Below are positions 36,941 to 45,872 of a stretch of 64,000 nucleotides of DNA, piece by piece; the stretch's first letter is position 1, and each line of letters opens with the position of its first letter. A program made the position numbers and the translations under genes. The DNA lies in NCBI RefSeq assembly GCF_943193155.1, contig NZ_CALPDB010000003.1:1-64000 (forward strand). The letters run 5' to 3'. The stretch is from Veillonella intestinalis. Lineage in GTDB: Bacteria; Bacillota; Negativicutes; Veillonellales; Veillonellaceae. Below the pieces are notes generated by a model. It saw only the letters and a program-made list of their open reading frames with translations, had not been told where the DNA came from and made no database searches.

Positions 36941-39271
36941 ATGAGTTATGTAGCATTGTATCGTAAATGGCGTCCCCAAACCTTTACTGATGTGGTGGGG
37001 CAAAAGCAAGTGAGCGAAACTTTGATGCGCGCGATTCGGGAAGATAAAGTGGCTCATGCTTACCTTTTTTCAGGGCCACGAGGAACCGGTAAAACCAGTG
37101 TGGCTAAGATATTTGCGCGGGCTATCAATTGTGAAAAAGGCCCCACAGATCATCCTTGTAATGAATGTACTTCTTGCAAGCAGATTTTAAGTGGTCAATC
37201 TATGGATGTCTTAGAAATTGACGCGGCTTCCAATCGAGGGATTGATGAAATTCGCTCATTGCGGGAAAGTGTTAAGTTCTTGCCTGTAGAAGGACGTAAA
37301 AAGATTTTTATCATCGACGAAGCCCATATGTTGACGAATGAAGCGTGGAATGCGTTACTCAAGACAATTGAAGAACCACCACCTCATATTATGTTTATTT
37401 TTGCTACCACTGAAGTGGATAAGTTACCTGTTACAATTTTGTCACGGTGTCAACGCTATACATTCCGGCGTATTACGGCTGATGATATTGCTGAGCATTT
37501 ACTGCATGTAGCTACAGAAAGTCAGATTCAATTAGCCCCTGAAGCGGCGCAATTAATTGCGATTCATGCTGACGGAGGTTTGCGTGATGCATTGAGTATT
37601 CTTGACCAATGTTCTGGTATGGCCGAGGGCATGATTACTGCTGAAACGGTAGAATCTATGATTGGCTTGGTCGGTAAAGAATGGATAATGTCATTCTTAG
37701 AATATTTACGACAAGGTGATGGCGCGTCTGTGTTAGTGGCTTGTAAAAAAGCCCTTAGTGAAGGACGTGACAGCAAACAAATTATTGAGGCTCTTATTCA
37801 ACATGTACGAGCTTTAGTGATAGAAAAAGTATTGCCAGAGGCAGAAGAATTAGCTTTATATGCACCGTTTAAAGAGCAATTCAATGCACAAGCAGCGGAA
37901 TTTTCTGTAGATAATCTAAATTATTATGTCAAAGAATTGCAGCAAATTTTAAATGATGCTAAACGTGTAGATAATCCAAGGATTGTTATTGAAATGGGTT
38001 TATTAGGGATGTGTGCCCGTGTGCAGGTTAGTGAAGACGATGTAATCGAGCGCTTAGCTGCTGTAGAAAGCCGTTTAGATTCAGCTGATAACCAATGGAG
38101 TGCTCGGTTAGCTCAGCTGGAAAGCCAATCACCTGTTATGATGGCAGCGCCCATGCAGGGCGCTACAGTGCAGACGGCTGGTTCAGTGGCGATTAACAAT
38201 ACTATAGCAGAAGGAACAGCTCCCAATAGTTTGCCAGTAGGTGCAGTGCCACCAAATCATGGAGGGCCTGGAAGAGTTCCACCACCAGGATTAAAATCGC
38301 CCAAACGCTCGTCTAGTTCAGTAACAGCTGGCACTACTATTTCTGAAAATAGACCTTCAAAAGGACCTGCGGTTGGTGGGGCGTCTGCGAAGGCTACAGG
38401 ACCTACGCCGGTATCTTCTGTTGAAGATAAAAATGTAGTTTTAGGAGCACATATCGTAAATCCTAAAACTTATGGTAAAATAAAATCGGATATGTTAAAT
38501 TATGCCTCTAGTCGTTCGTGGAATTTAGTGAGTGGTTTTTATAAAAATGCAGAATTAATTTATGCAGATGAAAGTCGCGTTGTATTTTTATTTTCACAAG
38601 CCCCGCTAGTAGCGATTGCTGGGCATTCACAACGGCTTTATGAAGTAGAGCAGAGTGTACATCAGGCCTTAGGCTATCCAGTACAAGTTCAGCTATTTAG
38701 TAAAGTAGATCCAGAAGCTAGAGAATATTGGCAAGCTGCTAAGGATGTAGCGACTGGTGTAGCTGGTCAAAGTGCTACGCATAAAAAGGCAGAACCGCAA
38801 AGCGTAGCGCAACAACCGGTGGTTCAACCGCAGACTACACCTAAGGTAACCCCGACTAAGGTGGCGTCAGAGGCTATCGATGATTTTGGCGCAAGCCCCT
38901 CTGTGACGGAACCGACTTCTACAGTACGACCAGTAGAGTCTACTAAGACAGCGGCACCTGCAGTTGATGACTTTGGGGCGAGTGATTTTGAAACACCGCC
39001 ACCACCAATCGATGAATTTGAGTCAGCTACTCCTGTAGTAGATGATTTTGGAGCTACTTCGGTGTTACCAGACAATTCTGATGCCACTTCGGCATCGGAT
39101 GAAAAAAAAAAGACCGTAATAGCCACGGATTTACAGAATTTACCTAAATGGGATCCCACTCACTGTAGTCCGGAAGAATTAGATAATCCCGTACTTATAG
39201 GAGCATTGGCGCATGCGGCCGCTGAAGGTAATGATATTTATGTAGAAATTATACCTGATGATGAGGATTAA
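36941..39271 (+). CDS. dnaX: DNA polymerase III gamma/tau subunit
   Basis: The clamp-loader ATPase. The N-terminal AAA+ domain has Walker A GPRGTGKT (about residues 45-52), a zinc motif with CEKGPTDHPCNECTSC, Walker B IFIIDEAHML and the sensor ATTEVDKLP. After domain III the 776-residue protein has a Pro/Thr/Ala-rich tail with four copies of a VDDFGAS-like motif (about residues 645-706). No obvious slippery sequence for a separate gamma form was found. GAAAGGAGG precedes the ATG. First gene of the dnaX-ybaB-recR-bofA run. Confidence 0.96.
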   Translation: MSYVALYRKWRPQTFTDVVGQKQVSETLMRAIREDKVAHAYLFSGPRGTGKTSVAKIFARAINCEKGPTDHPCNECTSCKQILSGQSMDVLEIDAASNRGIDEIRSLRESVKFLPVEGRKKIFIIDEAHMLTNEAWNALLKTIEEPPPHIMFIFATTEVDKLPVTILSRCQRYTFRRITADDIAEHLLHVATESQIQLAPEAAQLIAIHADGGLRDALSILDQCSGMAEGMITAETVESMIGLVGKEWIMSFLEYLRQGDGASVLVACKKALSEGRDSKQIIEALIQHVRALVIEKVLPEAEELALYAPFKEQFNAQAAEFSVDNLNYYVKELQQILNDAKRVDNPRIVIEMGLLGMCARVQVSEDDVIERLAAVESRLDSADNQWSARLAQLESQSPVMMAAPMQGATVQTAGSVAINNTIAEGTAPNSLPVGAVPPNHGGPGRVPPPGLKSPKRSSSSVTAGTTISENRPSKGPAVGGASAKATGPTPVSSVEDKNVVLGAHIVNPKTYGKIKSDMLNYASSRSWNLVSGFYKNAELIYADESRVVFLFSQAPLVAIAGHSQRLYEVEQSVHQALGYPVQVQLFSKVDPEAREYWQAAKDVATGVAGQSATHKKAEPQSVAQQPVVQPQTTPKVTPTKVASEAIDDFGASPSVTEPTSTVRPVESTKTAAPAVDDFGASDFETPPPPIDEFESATPVVDDFGATSVLPDNSDATSASDEKKKTVIATDLQNLPKWDPTHCSPEELDNPVLIGALAHAAAEGNDIYVEIIPDDED

Positions 39272-39306
39272 TGTATAAATGTGTATGAATTAAAGGAGGA
39301 ACAACA

Positions 39307-39642
39307 ATGTTCGGTAAAGGTATGCCAAATATGGGCAATATGCAAGGTATGATGAAAAAAGTGCAGAAAATGCAAGCAGATATGCAGAAAATGCAGGAAG
39401 AATTAAAAACTAAAACAGTAGATGCATCTGTTGGTGGTGGCGCTGTTACCATTGTTATGAATGGTGAAAAAATTGTGCAATCTGTTAAAATTGATCCATC
39501 CGTAGTGGATACAGACGATATGGAAATGCTAGAAGATTTAGTGTTATCCGCAGTAAATGCAGCTGGTCAAAAAGTAGATGATATGATGGCTCAAGAAATG
39601 AGCAAAGTGACTGGTGGCATGAAATTACCAGGGATGTTCTAA
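39307..39642 (+). CDS. ybaB: YbaB/EbfC family nucleoid-associated protein
   Basis: A 111-residue DNA-binding protein. The N-terminal Met-rich helix ([22 protein letters not shown]) leads into the family core [26 protein letters not shown]. Members form tweezer-like dimers that coat DNA. It sits between dnaX and recR, as in most bacteria, and its stop is 1 base before the recR start, so the two are probably coupled. AAAGGAGG precedes it. Confidence 0.95.
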   Translation: MFGKGMPNMGNMQGMMKKVQKMQADMQKMQEELKTKTVDASVGGGAVTIVMNGEKIVQSVKIDPSVVDTDDMEMLEDLVLSAVNAAGQKVDDMMAQEMSKVTGGMKLPGMF

Positions 39643-39643
39643 A

Positions 39644-40234
39644 ATGACCAATCCCTTAGAACGGTTAGTAGAAGAGTTGCGCCGTTTACCAGGCATTGGT
39701 GCTAAATCGGCGCGTCGCTTAGCGTATCATTTAGTCGAACTTCCTAGTGAAGACGTAGATGCTTTAGTAGCGACTATTGTACAGGCTAAGGAAGCGACTA
39801 AGCGGTGTTCTATGTGTTTCAATTTGTCAGCCCAAGATCCTTGTGAATATTGTGCTAATGATAATCGAGACCACAGTATTATCTGTGTGGTTGAAACATC
39901 CCGTGATGTGATTGCTATTGAGCGCAGCGGTGACTATAAAGGCGTGTATCATGTGCTAGAAGGCGCTTTATCACCATTAGAAGGTATCGGGGTCGAAGAT
40001 ATTCGGATTAAAGAATTATTAGATCGATTACGTGATGAAACGGTAACGGAAGTAATTTTAGCGACGGATCCTGATCCAGAAGGTGAAGCAACAGCCCTGT
40101 ATTTAGCGCGTTTATTAAAGCCAATTGGTATTAAAGTAACTCGTATTGCTCGTGGTGTGCCAGTAGGTGGCGATATTGAATATGCAGATGAGTTAACTAT
40201 CGGTGGTGCAGTTATGAATCGCCGCGAAATGTGA
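39644..40234 (+). CDS. recR: Recombination mediator protein RecR
   Basis: A 196-residue protein of the RecFOR pathway that helps load RecA at single-strand gaps. Visible parts are the helix-hairpin-helix LRRLPGIGAKSARRLAYHL (residues 13-31), the zinc finger CSMCFNLSAQDPCEYC (about 54-69) and the Toprim domain ICVVETSRDVIAIE with ATDPDPEGEATALYL. Length is normal. It has no strong ribosome binding site of its own apart from the end of ybaB. Confidence 0.96.
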   Translation: MTNPLERLVEELRRLPGIGAKSARRLAYHLVELPSEDVDALVATIVQAKEATKRCSMCFNLSAQDPCEYCANDNRDHSIICVVETSRDVIAIERSGDYKGVYHVLEGALSPLEGIGVEDIRIKELLDRLRDETVTEVILATDPDPEGEATALYLARLLKPIGIKVTRIARGVPVGGDIEYADELTIGGAVMNRREM

Positions 40235-40243
40235 GGTATTTAA

Positions 40244-40477
40244 ATGGATTTAATAGTAACAGCTGTTGTTGCTGTAGTTGTAATTTATATAATTTTTAAA
40301 GTGGCATTTTATACGGTAAAAAAAGTAGGCTTAAATTTAATTTTAGGTTATGCTGCTTTTTATGTTTGCAATAATTTCTTTCATATCCCTGTGGATATGA
40401 CCGTGCTCATGTGGTTTTTAACAGCAGTATTAGGGCCAATTCCTGTGATTGTGGTGGCTCTCATGCATAGTATGTAA
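40244..40477 (+). CDS. BofA-like sigma-K processing inhibitor family protein
   Basis: A 77-residue membrane protein with two or three hydrophobic segments. The central KKVGLNLILGYAAFYVCNNFF and closing GPIPVIVVALMH resemble BofA, which in Bacillus inhibits the SpoIVFB protease during sporulation. Its place directly after recR is the same as in Bacillus. Retention in a lineage thought to be non-sporulating suggests another role or a relic; the gene is intact. TGTGAGG lies 13 bases before the ATG. Confidence 0.8.
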   Translation: MDLIVTAVVAVVVIYIIFKVAFYTVKKVGLNLILGYAAFYVCNNFFHIPVDMTVLMWFLTAVLGPIPVIVVALMHSM

Positions 40478-40492
40478 GGAGGCTAAGAGTCC

Positions 40493-43063
40493 ATGGCGCA
40501 GTTAAACGAAGCCCAACAGCGTGTTGTAGCAACGTTGGACAAGAATATACTGTTATTGGCCTCTGCTGGCACTGGAAAAACGAATACCTTGGCTCACCGG
40601 GTAGCTCACATTTTACAAAGTGGGGCGGCGCAAGGCGATGAAATTCTCTGTATGACCTTTACGAATAAGGCTTGCCGTGAGATGAAAGATCGCATTCTTG
40701 CCATGGCAGGGTCAGTGGCTAAAGCTGTGGAGGTTAGTACCTTTCACAGCTTTTGTTATAAAGTGTTGCAAGAGGAAAGTAAGCGTAATGATACGCTTTA
40801 TATGGATATGTCCATTTATGATGAAGTGGATTGTCAGGAATTATTAGCCCCTTGGCTGCCTATAGGAATGAAAGAGCCTGTATTTATGAATTTAATTAGT
40901 CATGTGAAAGAATATCGCTCTTTGTGGGGCTATTATACAGAGCCACCAGCTGAAGATTATCGCCGTACTATTGATCGTTTGTTTATTGAACAACGGGCAA
41001 TGATGGAGCGATTTTTTAACGGACTTTCGATGAGCACATTAGCTGATTTTCGTGAAACGGGCTATGAAACTTTAGTAGGTTATGAAGAAGCGTTAGCCAA
41101 TGTGCATGGTGTAGATTTTACTGATTTAATAACACAGGTACATCGCTTGTTTCAAGATGAAACGATTCGTGAGCGTTGGCGTAGTCGTTATTCTTATATT
41201 TCTGTTGATGAAATGCAAGATACCAGTGATTTAGAGGCTGAAGTGATGAAACTGCTGTGGCAGGGTAATCATATTTTGCTTTGTGGAGATTACTTTCAAA
41301 CAATTTATGAATGGCGAGGTTCCAACCCAGAGCGTCTATTAGCTGAGTATAAACAAGAATTTCAGCCAGAAGTCATTGTATTCTATGAAAACTATCGAGC
41401 TAATCGTCAATTATTTGATGCTTCTTTTGCTGTACTAAAGCGTATGTTTCCACGCTTGATTGCAGAGTTTTATGAAAAACCTCCCTTTGCTGCGACTGAG
41501 GAAGAAGGGGAGCCCATTGTAGTGCATAGAGCTCCTACGGAATGGAAAGAAGGGGCTTATATCTTTGATACAATTCAGTCGCTACCAAAAGATGCTAATG
41601 TTGGTGTTTTAGTGCGGGGCAACAAGCAGGCTCAATATTTGAGTGGTTTATTTAGGCGTTGCAATGATAATTTGCCACCAGCAGAACAGCGGCAGTTTAT
41701 GATTATTGATGAATATAAATTTTTTAGGCGTCAAGAAATTAAAGATGTAATGGCTTATTTTAAATTGCTCCTAAATCCACATGATGCTATTAGTGCTAAG
41801 CGTTTAATTAAGCGTTATGTGAAGGGGATTGGGGAAGCGCGTATTCAACAGATTGAGAGTGAATCGGTTCGAACAATGGGACTTCGCCTCACTGATTTTA
41901 TGGATATGCAAATTTTTGAAAGTGAGCCCTATGATGGTTTACTAAAAGGTTTGGTCGCTGGCAAGGTTATTGTTTATGATGTAGAAAGTACAGGTACAGA
42001 TACGACTAAAGATGAGATTATTCAAATCGCCGCTTTTACTTTGAACCCTGATGGTTCAGAAGGTAAGGTATTTGAACGTTTTATTCGACCAAGTAAGCCT
42101 GTGGGTGATTCAGAATTAGTGCATGGGTTTAGTGATGACTATTTAGCTGAACATGGTGAAGAGGCAGCTACTGTATTAGCTGAATTTAAAGAATTTACTA
42201 AGGATGCTATTATTGTGGGGCATAATGTAAATTATGATATCAGCATTTTTACGAGTGAACTGCAACGTCATAAGTTAGGTACGCCTCAGTTTGCTGGCGT
42301 ATATGATACATTAGATATTTATCGTCGTTTTTATCCACGGTTAGCCAATCATAAATTAGGTTTTTTAAGTGAAACTTTCCCTATTAATTACACTCCAACC
42401 CATAATGCGATGGATGATATTCGCGCAACGGCACGACTTTTGTTGTATGCGATTAAAGAAAATATTGAACCGACAGCTGATCAGCGTAGAGCGTTAATTA
42501 GTAATTTTAAAAATGCCTTTGCTACGATGGCATCACAAATGGCTACATTACGTCGTAAAATTGTAACCGATAAGCCATCTCAATTGTTGGCTTACATTAT
42601 GAATGATATGGGGGTACTGGCCCATTATACGGAGCGAAAAGAGCATGAGCGTGTGGAATATATTCGTGATTTATATCGTCTTATGGTAGATTTAGAAGGG
42701 CAAGATAATCACTTAGCAGGTCGTGAATATTTACAGCGCATGTTAGAGCAAGCAGCGTTAACGGCTGGTGAACCGGATCAGCGCTTGAAGAATAATGAGA
42801 GAATTCCTATTATCACAGTTCATCAGGCTAAGGGCAGCGAATTTGACTATGTGTTTTTAGCTGGCTTACGAGAAGGTGTATTCCCTAGCTTTTTAGCCCT
42901 AAAAGAGGGTAAATTGTCCGAAGAACAGCGTTTATTTTATGTCGCAATTACTAGGGCAAAACAGCGTTTATTTATTTCATATGCTACTACTAATGATCGC
43001 GGGAAACCTTGCAAAGCGAGTGAATTTTTGCAGTATTTACCTAATAATGTGGTATGGGAATAA
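40493..43063 (+). CDS. UvrD-type helicase with inserted DEDDh exonuclease domain
   Basis: An 856-residue superfamily 1 helicase. Walker A SAGTGKTNTLAHR lies at about residues 22-34, Walker B SVDEMQDTSD and motif IV GDYFQTIYEWRGSNP follow, and the C-terminal motifs TVHQAKGSEFDYVFLAGL and LFYVAITRAKQRL close the motor. Between them, at about residues 488-660, sits a DnaQ/PolC-like 3'-5' exonuclease: VYDVESTGTD (Exo I), GHNVNYDIS (Exo II) and HNAMDDIRAT (Exo III, DEDDh type). All four acids and the histidine are present, so it should be active. AAGGAGG precedes the ATG. It follows the recombination genes, and a repair role is likely but its partner pathway is unknown. Confidence 0.88.
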   Translation: MAQLNEAQQRVVATLDKNILLLASAGTGKTNTLAHRVAHILQSGAAQGDEILCMTFTNKACREMKDRILAMAGSVAKAVEVSTFHSFCYKVLQEESKRNDTLYMDMSIYDEVDCQELLAPWLPIGMKEPVFMNLISHVKEYRSLWGYYTEPPAEDYRRTIDRLFIEQRAMMERFFNGLSMSTLADFRETGYETLVGYEEALANVHGVDFTDLITQVHRLFQDETIRERWRSRYSYISVDEMQDTSDLEAEVMKLLWQGNHILLCGDYFQTIYEWRGSNPERLLAEYKQEFQPEVIVFYENYRANRQLFDASFAVLKRMFPRLIAEFYEKPPFAATEEEGEPIVVHRAPTEWKEGAYIFDTIQSLPKDANVGVLVRGNKQAQYLSGLFRRCNDNLPPAEQRQFMIIDEYKFFRRQEIKDVMAYFKLLLNPHDAISAKRLIKRYVKGIGEARIQQIESESVRTMGLRLTDFMDMQIFESEPYDGLLKGLVAGKVIVYDVESTGTDTTKDEIIQIAAFTLNPDGSEGKVFERFIRPSKPVGDSELVHGFSDDYLAEHGEEAATVLAEFKEFTKDAIIVGHNVNYDISIFTSELQRHKLGTPQFAGVYDTLDIYRRFYPRLANHKLGFLSETFPINYTPTHNAMDDIRATARLLLYAIKENIEPTADQRRALISNFKNAFATMASQMATLRRKIVTDKPSQLLAYIMNDMGVLAHYTERKEHERVEYIRDLYRLMVDLEGQDNHLAGREYLQRMLEQAALTAGEPDQRLKNNERIPIITVHQAKGSEFDYVFLAGLREGVFPSFLALKEGKLSEEQRLFYVAITRAKQRLFISYATTNDRGKPCKASEFLQYLPNNVVWE

Positions 43064-43119
43064 GTCTGTAGTTATGCGCTGTATAGGTCTATATATATAT
43101 GAAGGTAAGGAGGTGTTGT

Positions 43120-44046
43120 ATGGCACGAAAAACATTTCGATCTGATGATGTAAATTTTTTATTAATGCCTGAGGATGTGGCATCAGGTATTACGACGGTG
43201 AGCGAATGGCTAGATGCTAAACAAATGTCACGGGCTGTGATGAAACAGTTGTTTCAGGAAAAACTAGTCTTATTAAATGGCAAAAAAACAAAGCCGACGG
43301 AATCAGTCGTATTAAGCGATGAGCTGCGGTTGCAACTACCTAAAGAAAAAATAGATTACGAGCCGATTGAAGTAGCATTGACTATTTTATATGAAGACGA
43401 TGATTTGCTTATTTTAGATAAACCGGTAGGGATTACTGTTAATTCAAAAGGTCAAATATCCCTAGCCAATGGGGTTGCACAGTATTTTAAAGATAATGGT
43501 ATTAAACGAAAAGTTCGCTTTTTAAATCGTTTAGATAGAGATACGTCAGGTTGTATTGTCGTAGCTAAAAGTGCATTAGCACAAAGTTTTTATCAAAAAC
43601 AAATTGAAGATCAGCGCTTTGAAAAGTGGTACACTACAACAGTACAAGGTCGCTTAGAAGGCGTTAATATTGTGGAACTACCGATGGGACGTAGTGAAGA
43701 TGGTATTCATTATGAAGTCCGTGATGATGGTAAAATGACGCGGACGGCGTATAATGCGTTAGGTATATATGCGGAAGATGGGACGGAATTAAAATTAGTA
43801 GATAGCGAAACGTTAGATACTTTATCTGCAGCAGAACAAGCAAAATTAGTCACAAAGGTTGATGTTCGCTTATATACGGGGAAAACGCACCAAATTCGGG
43901 TGGCTATGGCTCATTTAGGTCATCCTCTAGTCGGTGATGCTCTGTATGGTTGTGAGCGACCAGGCAGAACCTATCAATTACGGGCTAAACGAGTAGTATT
44001 TACCTCTTTGCGAACCGGTCAAATGGTGACTGTGGAAGCGGATTGA
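43120..44046 (+). CDS. RluA family pseudouridine synthase
   Basis: A 308-residue enzyme that isomerises uridine in RNA. An N-terminal S4-like RNA-binding segment (about residues 20-75) precedes the catalytic domain with DDLLILDKPVGITV and the active-site RFLNRLDRDTSGCIVVAK, the aspartate being in RLDRDTSG; the C-terminal GKTHQIRVAMAHLGHPLVGD is also typical. Target (large-subunit rRNA or tRNA) cannot be assigned. The ATG at 43120 has AAGGAGG 6 bases upstream; the earlier ATG at 43099 does not. Terminator follows. Confidence 0.9.
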   Translation: MARKTFRSDDVNFLLMPEDVASGITTVSEWLDAKQMSRAVMKQLFQEKLVLLNGKKTKPTESVVLSDELRLQLPKEKIDYEPIEVALTILYEDDDLLILDKPVGITVNSKGQISLANGVAQYFKDNGIKRKVRFLNRLDRDTSGCIVVAKSALAQSFYQKQIEDQRFEKWYTTTVQGRLEGVNIVELPMGRSEDGIHYEVRDDGKMTRTAYNALGIYAEDGTELKLVDSETLDTLSAAEQAKLVTKVDVRLYTGKTHQIRVAMAHLGHPLVGDALYGCERPGRTYQLRAKRVVFTSLRTGQMVTVEAD

Positions 44047-44088
44047 GGATTACGTGTTGGAAGTAAGTGTAAAGTAGTATCTATTGAA

Positions 44089-44132
44089 AAAACCTCTTAT
44101 TGCTAATTGCACAATTAGTAGTAAGAGGTTTT
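44089..44132 (+). terminator. Terminator after the pseudouridine synthase gene
   Basis: A 21-bp imperfect stem (44089-44109 with 44112-44132) ending in TTTT. Its outer arm AAAACCTCTTATTG is shared with the terminator at 45610-45654. Confidence 0.82.
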
Positions 44133-44155
44133 ATTATGATTAAAAATCATAATAA
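44131..44155. promoter_or_regulatory. 25-bp palindrome upstream of the MFS gene
   Basis: A perfect inverted repeat, 11 bp each side of a 3-base centre (left arm TTATTATGATT, right arm AATCATAATAA). It overlaps the tail of the preceding terminator and lies about 110 bases before the transporter ATG. AT-rich arms recall Fur-type or other dimeric operators; the binding protein is unknown. Confidence 0.5.
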
Positions 44156-44264
44156 TCAAGAGTTTTTGTTATTTTTACTCTAGCTTTTTTACCTTCTTTT
44201 GTACTATAATTAACCTCGTGTTTAATTTTTAGTGTTATGTTTTAAGTTTGAAGGAGGTTTTACA

Positions 44265-45590
44265 ATGAGTGAAGCGTTACAAGCTACGAAAGAACGATTT
44301 CTACGCTTGCAGATGCATTCATTAATTGGGATATGGATTGGCTATGCTATGTACTATGTAGTGCGAAGCAACTTCAATTTAGCCTTACCATATTTGTCGG
44401 GAGAGATGGGATTAACTAAGACACAGCTAGGTTTATTGACGAGCTGTATGTTAATTACTTACGGTCTTAGTAAAGGCTTTATGAGTGTGTTAGCCGATAA
44501 AGCTAATCCTAAGTATTTTATGGCCACAGGCCTAGCTCTTTGTGTTGTTATTAACATAGTTATGGGCTTCACTACACATTACAGTCTATTTATTGCACTT
44601 ATTATTTTATTAGGATTGTTCCAAGGTATGGGTGTAGGCCCTTCGATTATTACGGTAGGTTATTGGTTCCCGCGGTCACAACGTGGTCGGGCGAGTACCA
44701 TTTGGAATATGTCTCATAACCTAGGTGGTGGTATTGTAGCACCTATTGTAGGGGCTGCGGTAGGCTATTTAGGGACAGAACATTGGCGTTTAGGTACCTT
44801 TACAGTACCTGCTATGTTAGCCGCTATTGGCGTATTATTGATTTTGTATTTTGTTCGTAAACGTCCTGCTGAAGAAGGTTTGCCAACTGTTGAAGAAATG
44901 TATCATGAAGAGGCAGCTGGGCAAAAATCAGCTAAGATGGACAGCGAACGACCAGAAAATATGAATGCGTTCCACGTGTTTTATCATTATGTTTTTAAAA
45001 ATCCAAATTCTTGGTATTTAGTGCTTATTGACGTATTTGTTTATATGGTTCGCTTTGGCATGTTGACTTGGATTCCACTATACTTATTAAAAGTAAAAGG
45101 CTTTAGTAAAGCTGAAATGAGTGTGGCCTATATGTTATTTGAATGGGCAGCGATTCCATCAACGATTATTGCAGGCTACTTAGTAGATAAATACTTTAAA
45201 GGCCGTATTATGCAATTGCCAATTTATTGCTTAGTCGTTATTTTTGCTTGTGTTATTGGTTATATGAATTCCAATTCTATTTTATGGGCGACTATTTTTG
45301 CTTGTATTACGGGCTGTTTAATTTATATTCCGCAATCTATGATTCCTGTACAGGCGATGGAAGTAATTCCTACTTTTGCATTAGGTTCGGCCGTAGGTTT
45401 ACGTGGCCTTATGAGTTATTTAGTAGGTAGCTCTTTGGGGACGACTCTATTTGGCTTTGTTGTCGACCATTATGGTTGGGACATGGGTTTCTATACATTG
45501 CTTGTGGGTGTAGTCCTTTGTATGTTCTCCTGTTATTTATCTAACCGTGGGGTTCAAAAGATTTATAAACAAGCAGCTGAATTAAAATAG
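44265..45590 (+). CDS. MFS transporter, organophosphate:phosphate antiporter family
   Basis: A 441-residue, 12-span transporter. MYYVVRSNFNLALPYLSGEMG (about residues 28-48) and GMGVGPSIITVGYWFPRSQRGRAS (about 123-146) resemble the GlpT/UhpT/UhpC branch that exchanges sugar or glycerol phosphates for phosphate. Exact substrate unknown. The ATG at 44265 has AAGGAGG 8 bases upstream; the frame is open from 44232 but without a site. It is a single-gene unit between two look-alike terminators and downstream of a 25-bp palindrome. Confidence 0.85.
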   Translation: MSEALQATKERFLRLQMHSLIGIWIGYAMYYVVRSNFNLALPYLSGEMGLTKTQLGLLTSCMLITYGLSKGFMSVLADKANPKYFMATGLALCVVINIVMGFTTHYSLFIALIILLGLFQGMGVGPSIITVGYWFPRSQRGRASTIWNMSHNLGGGIVAPIVGAAVGYLGTEHWRLGTFTVPAMLAAIGVLLILYFVRKRPAEEGLPTVEEMYHEEAAGQKSAKMDSERPENMNAFHVFYHYVFKNPNSWYLVLIDVFVYMVRFGMLTWIPLYLLKVKGFSKAEMSVAYMLFEWAAIPSTIIAGYLVDKYFKGRIMQLPIYCLVVIFACVIGYMNSNSILWATIFACITGCLIYIPQSMIPVQAMEVIPTFALGSAVGLRGLMSYLVGSSLGTTLFGFVVDHYGWDMGFYTLLVGVVLCMFSCYLSNRGVQKIYKQAAELK

Positions 45591-45609
45591 TATGTGTGAT
45601 GTAGTGTGA

Positions 45610-45654
45610 AAAAACCTCTTATTGTTAATGTTATGTTAACAATAAGAGGTTTTT
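45610..45654 (+). terminator. Terminator after the MFS gene
   Basis: A perfect 19-bp stem (45610-45628 with 45636-45654) ending in TTTTTGTTTTG. Confidence 0.9.
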
Positions 45655-45680
45655 GTTTTGTAGTAAAAAGTTGTAGAAAA

Positions 45681-45714
45681 TACAAGTTTGTGCTATTGAT
45701 AGCATAAACTTGTA
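45681..45714. other. Strong hairpin of unknown role
   Basis: A 15-bp stem (45681-45695 with 45700-45714, one G-T pair, 4-nt loop), 27 bases after the previous terminator and 160 bases before the aldo/keto reductase gene. No T-tail on the plus strand; a weak one on the minus strand. Confidence 0.5.
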
Positions 45715-45872
45715 AAAATAAAAAGTTTTTGCTATGCGTGAAATTATGGAAGATGGTTATATATCTATCAATACTTTTTCTAGCTTAGTATAGTTACCTT
45801 TAGTATAATAAAAGCAAAGAGCTATCTATCATAATACAATTGACTAAGAGATTCACCATGAAAGGAGTCTTT

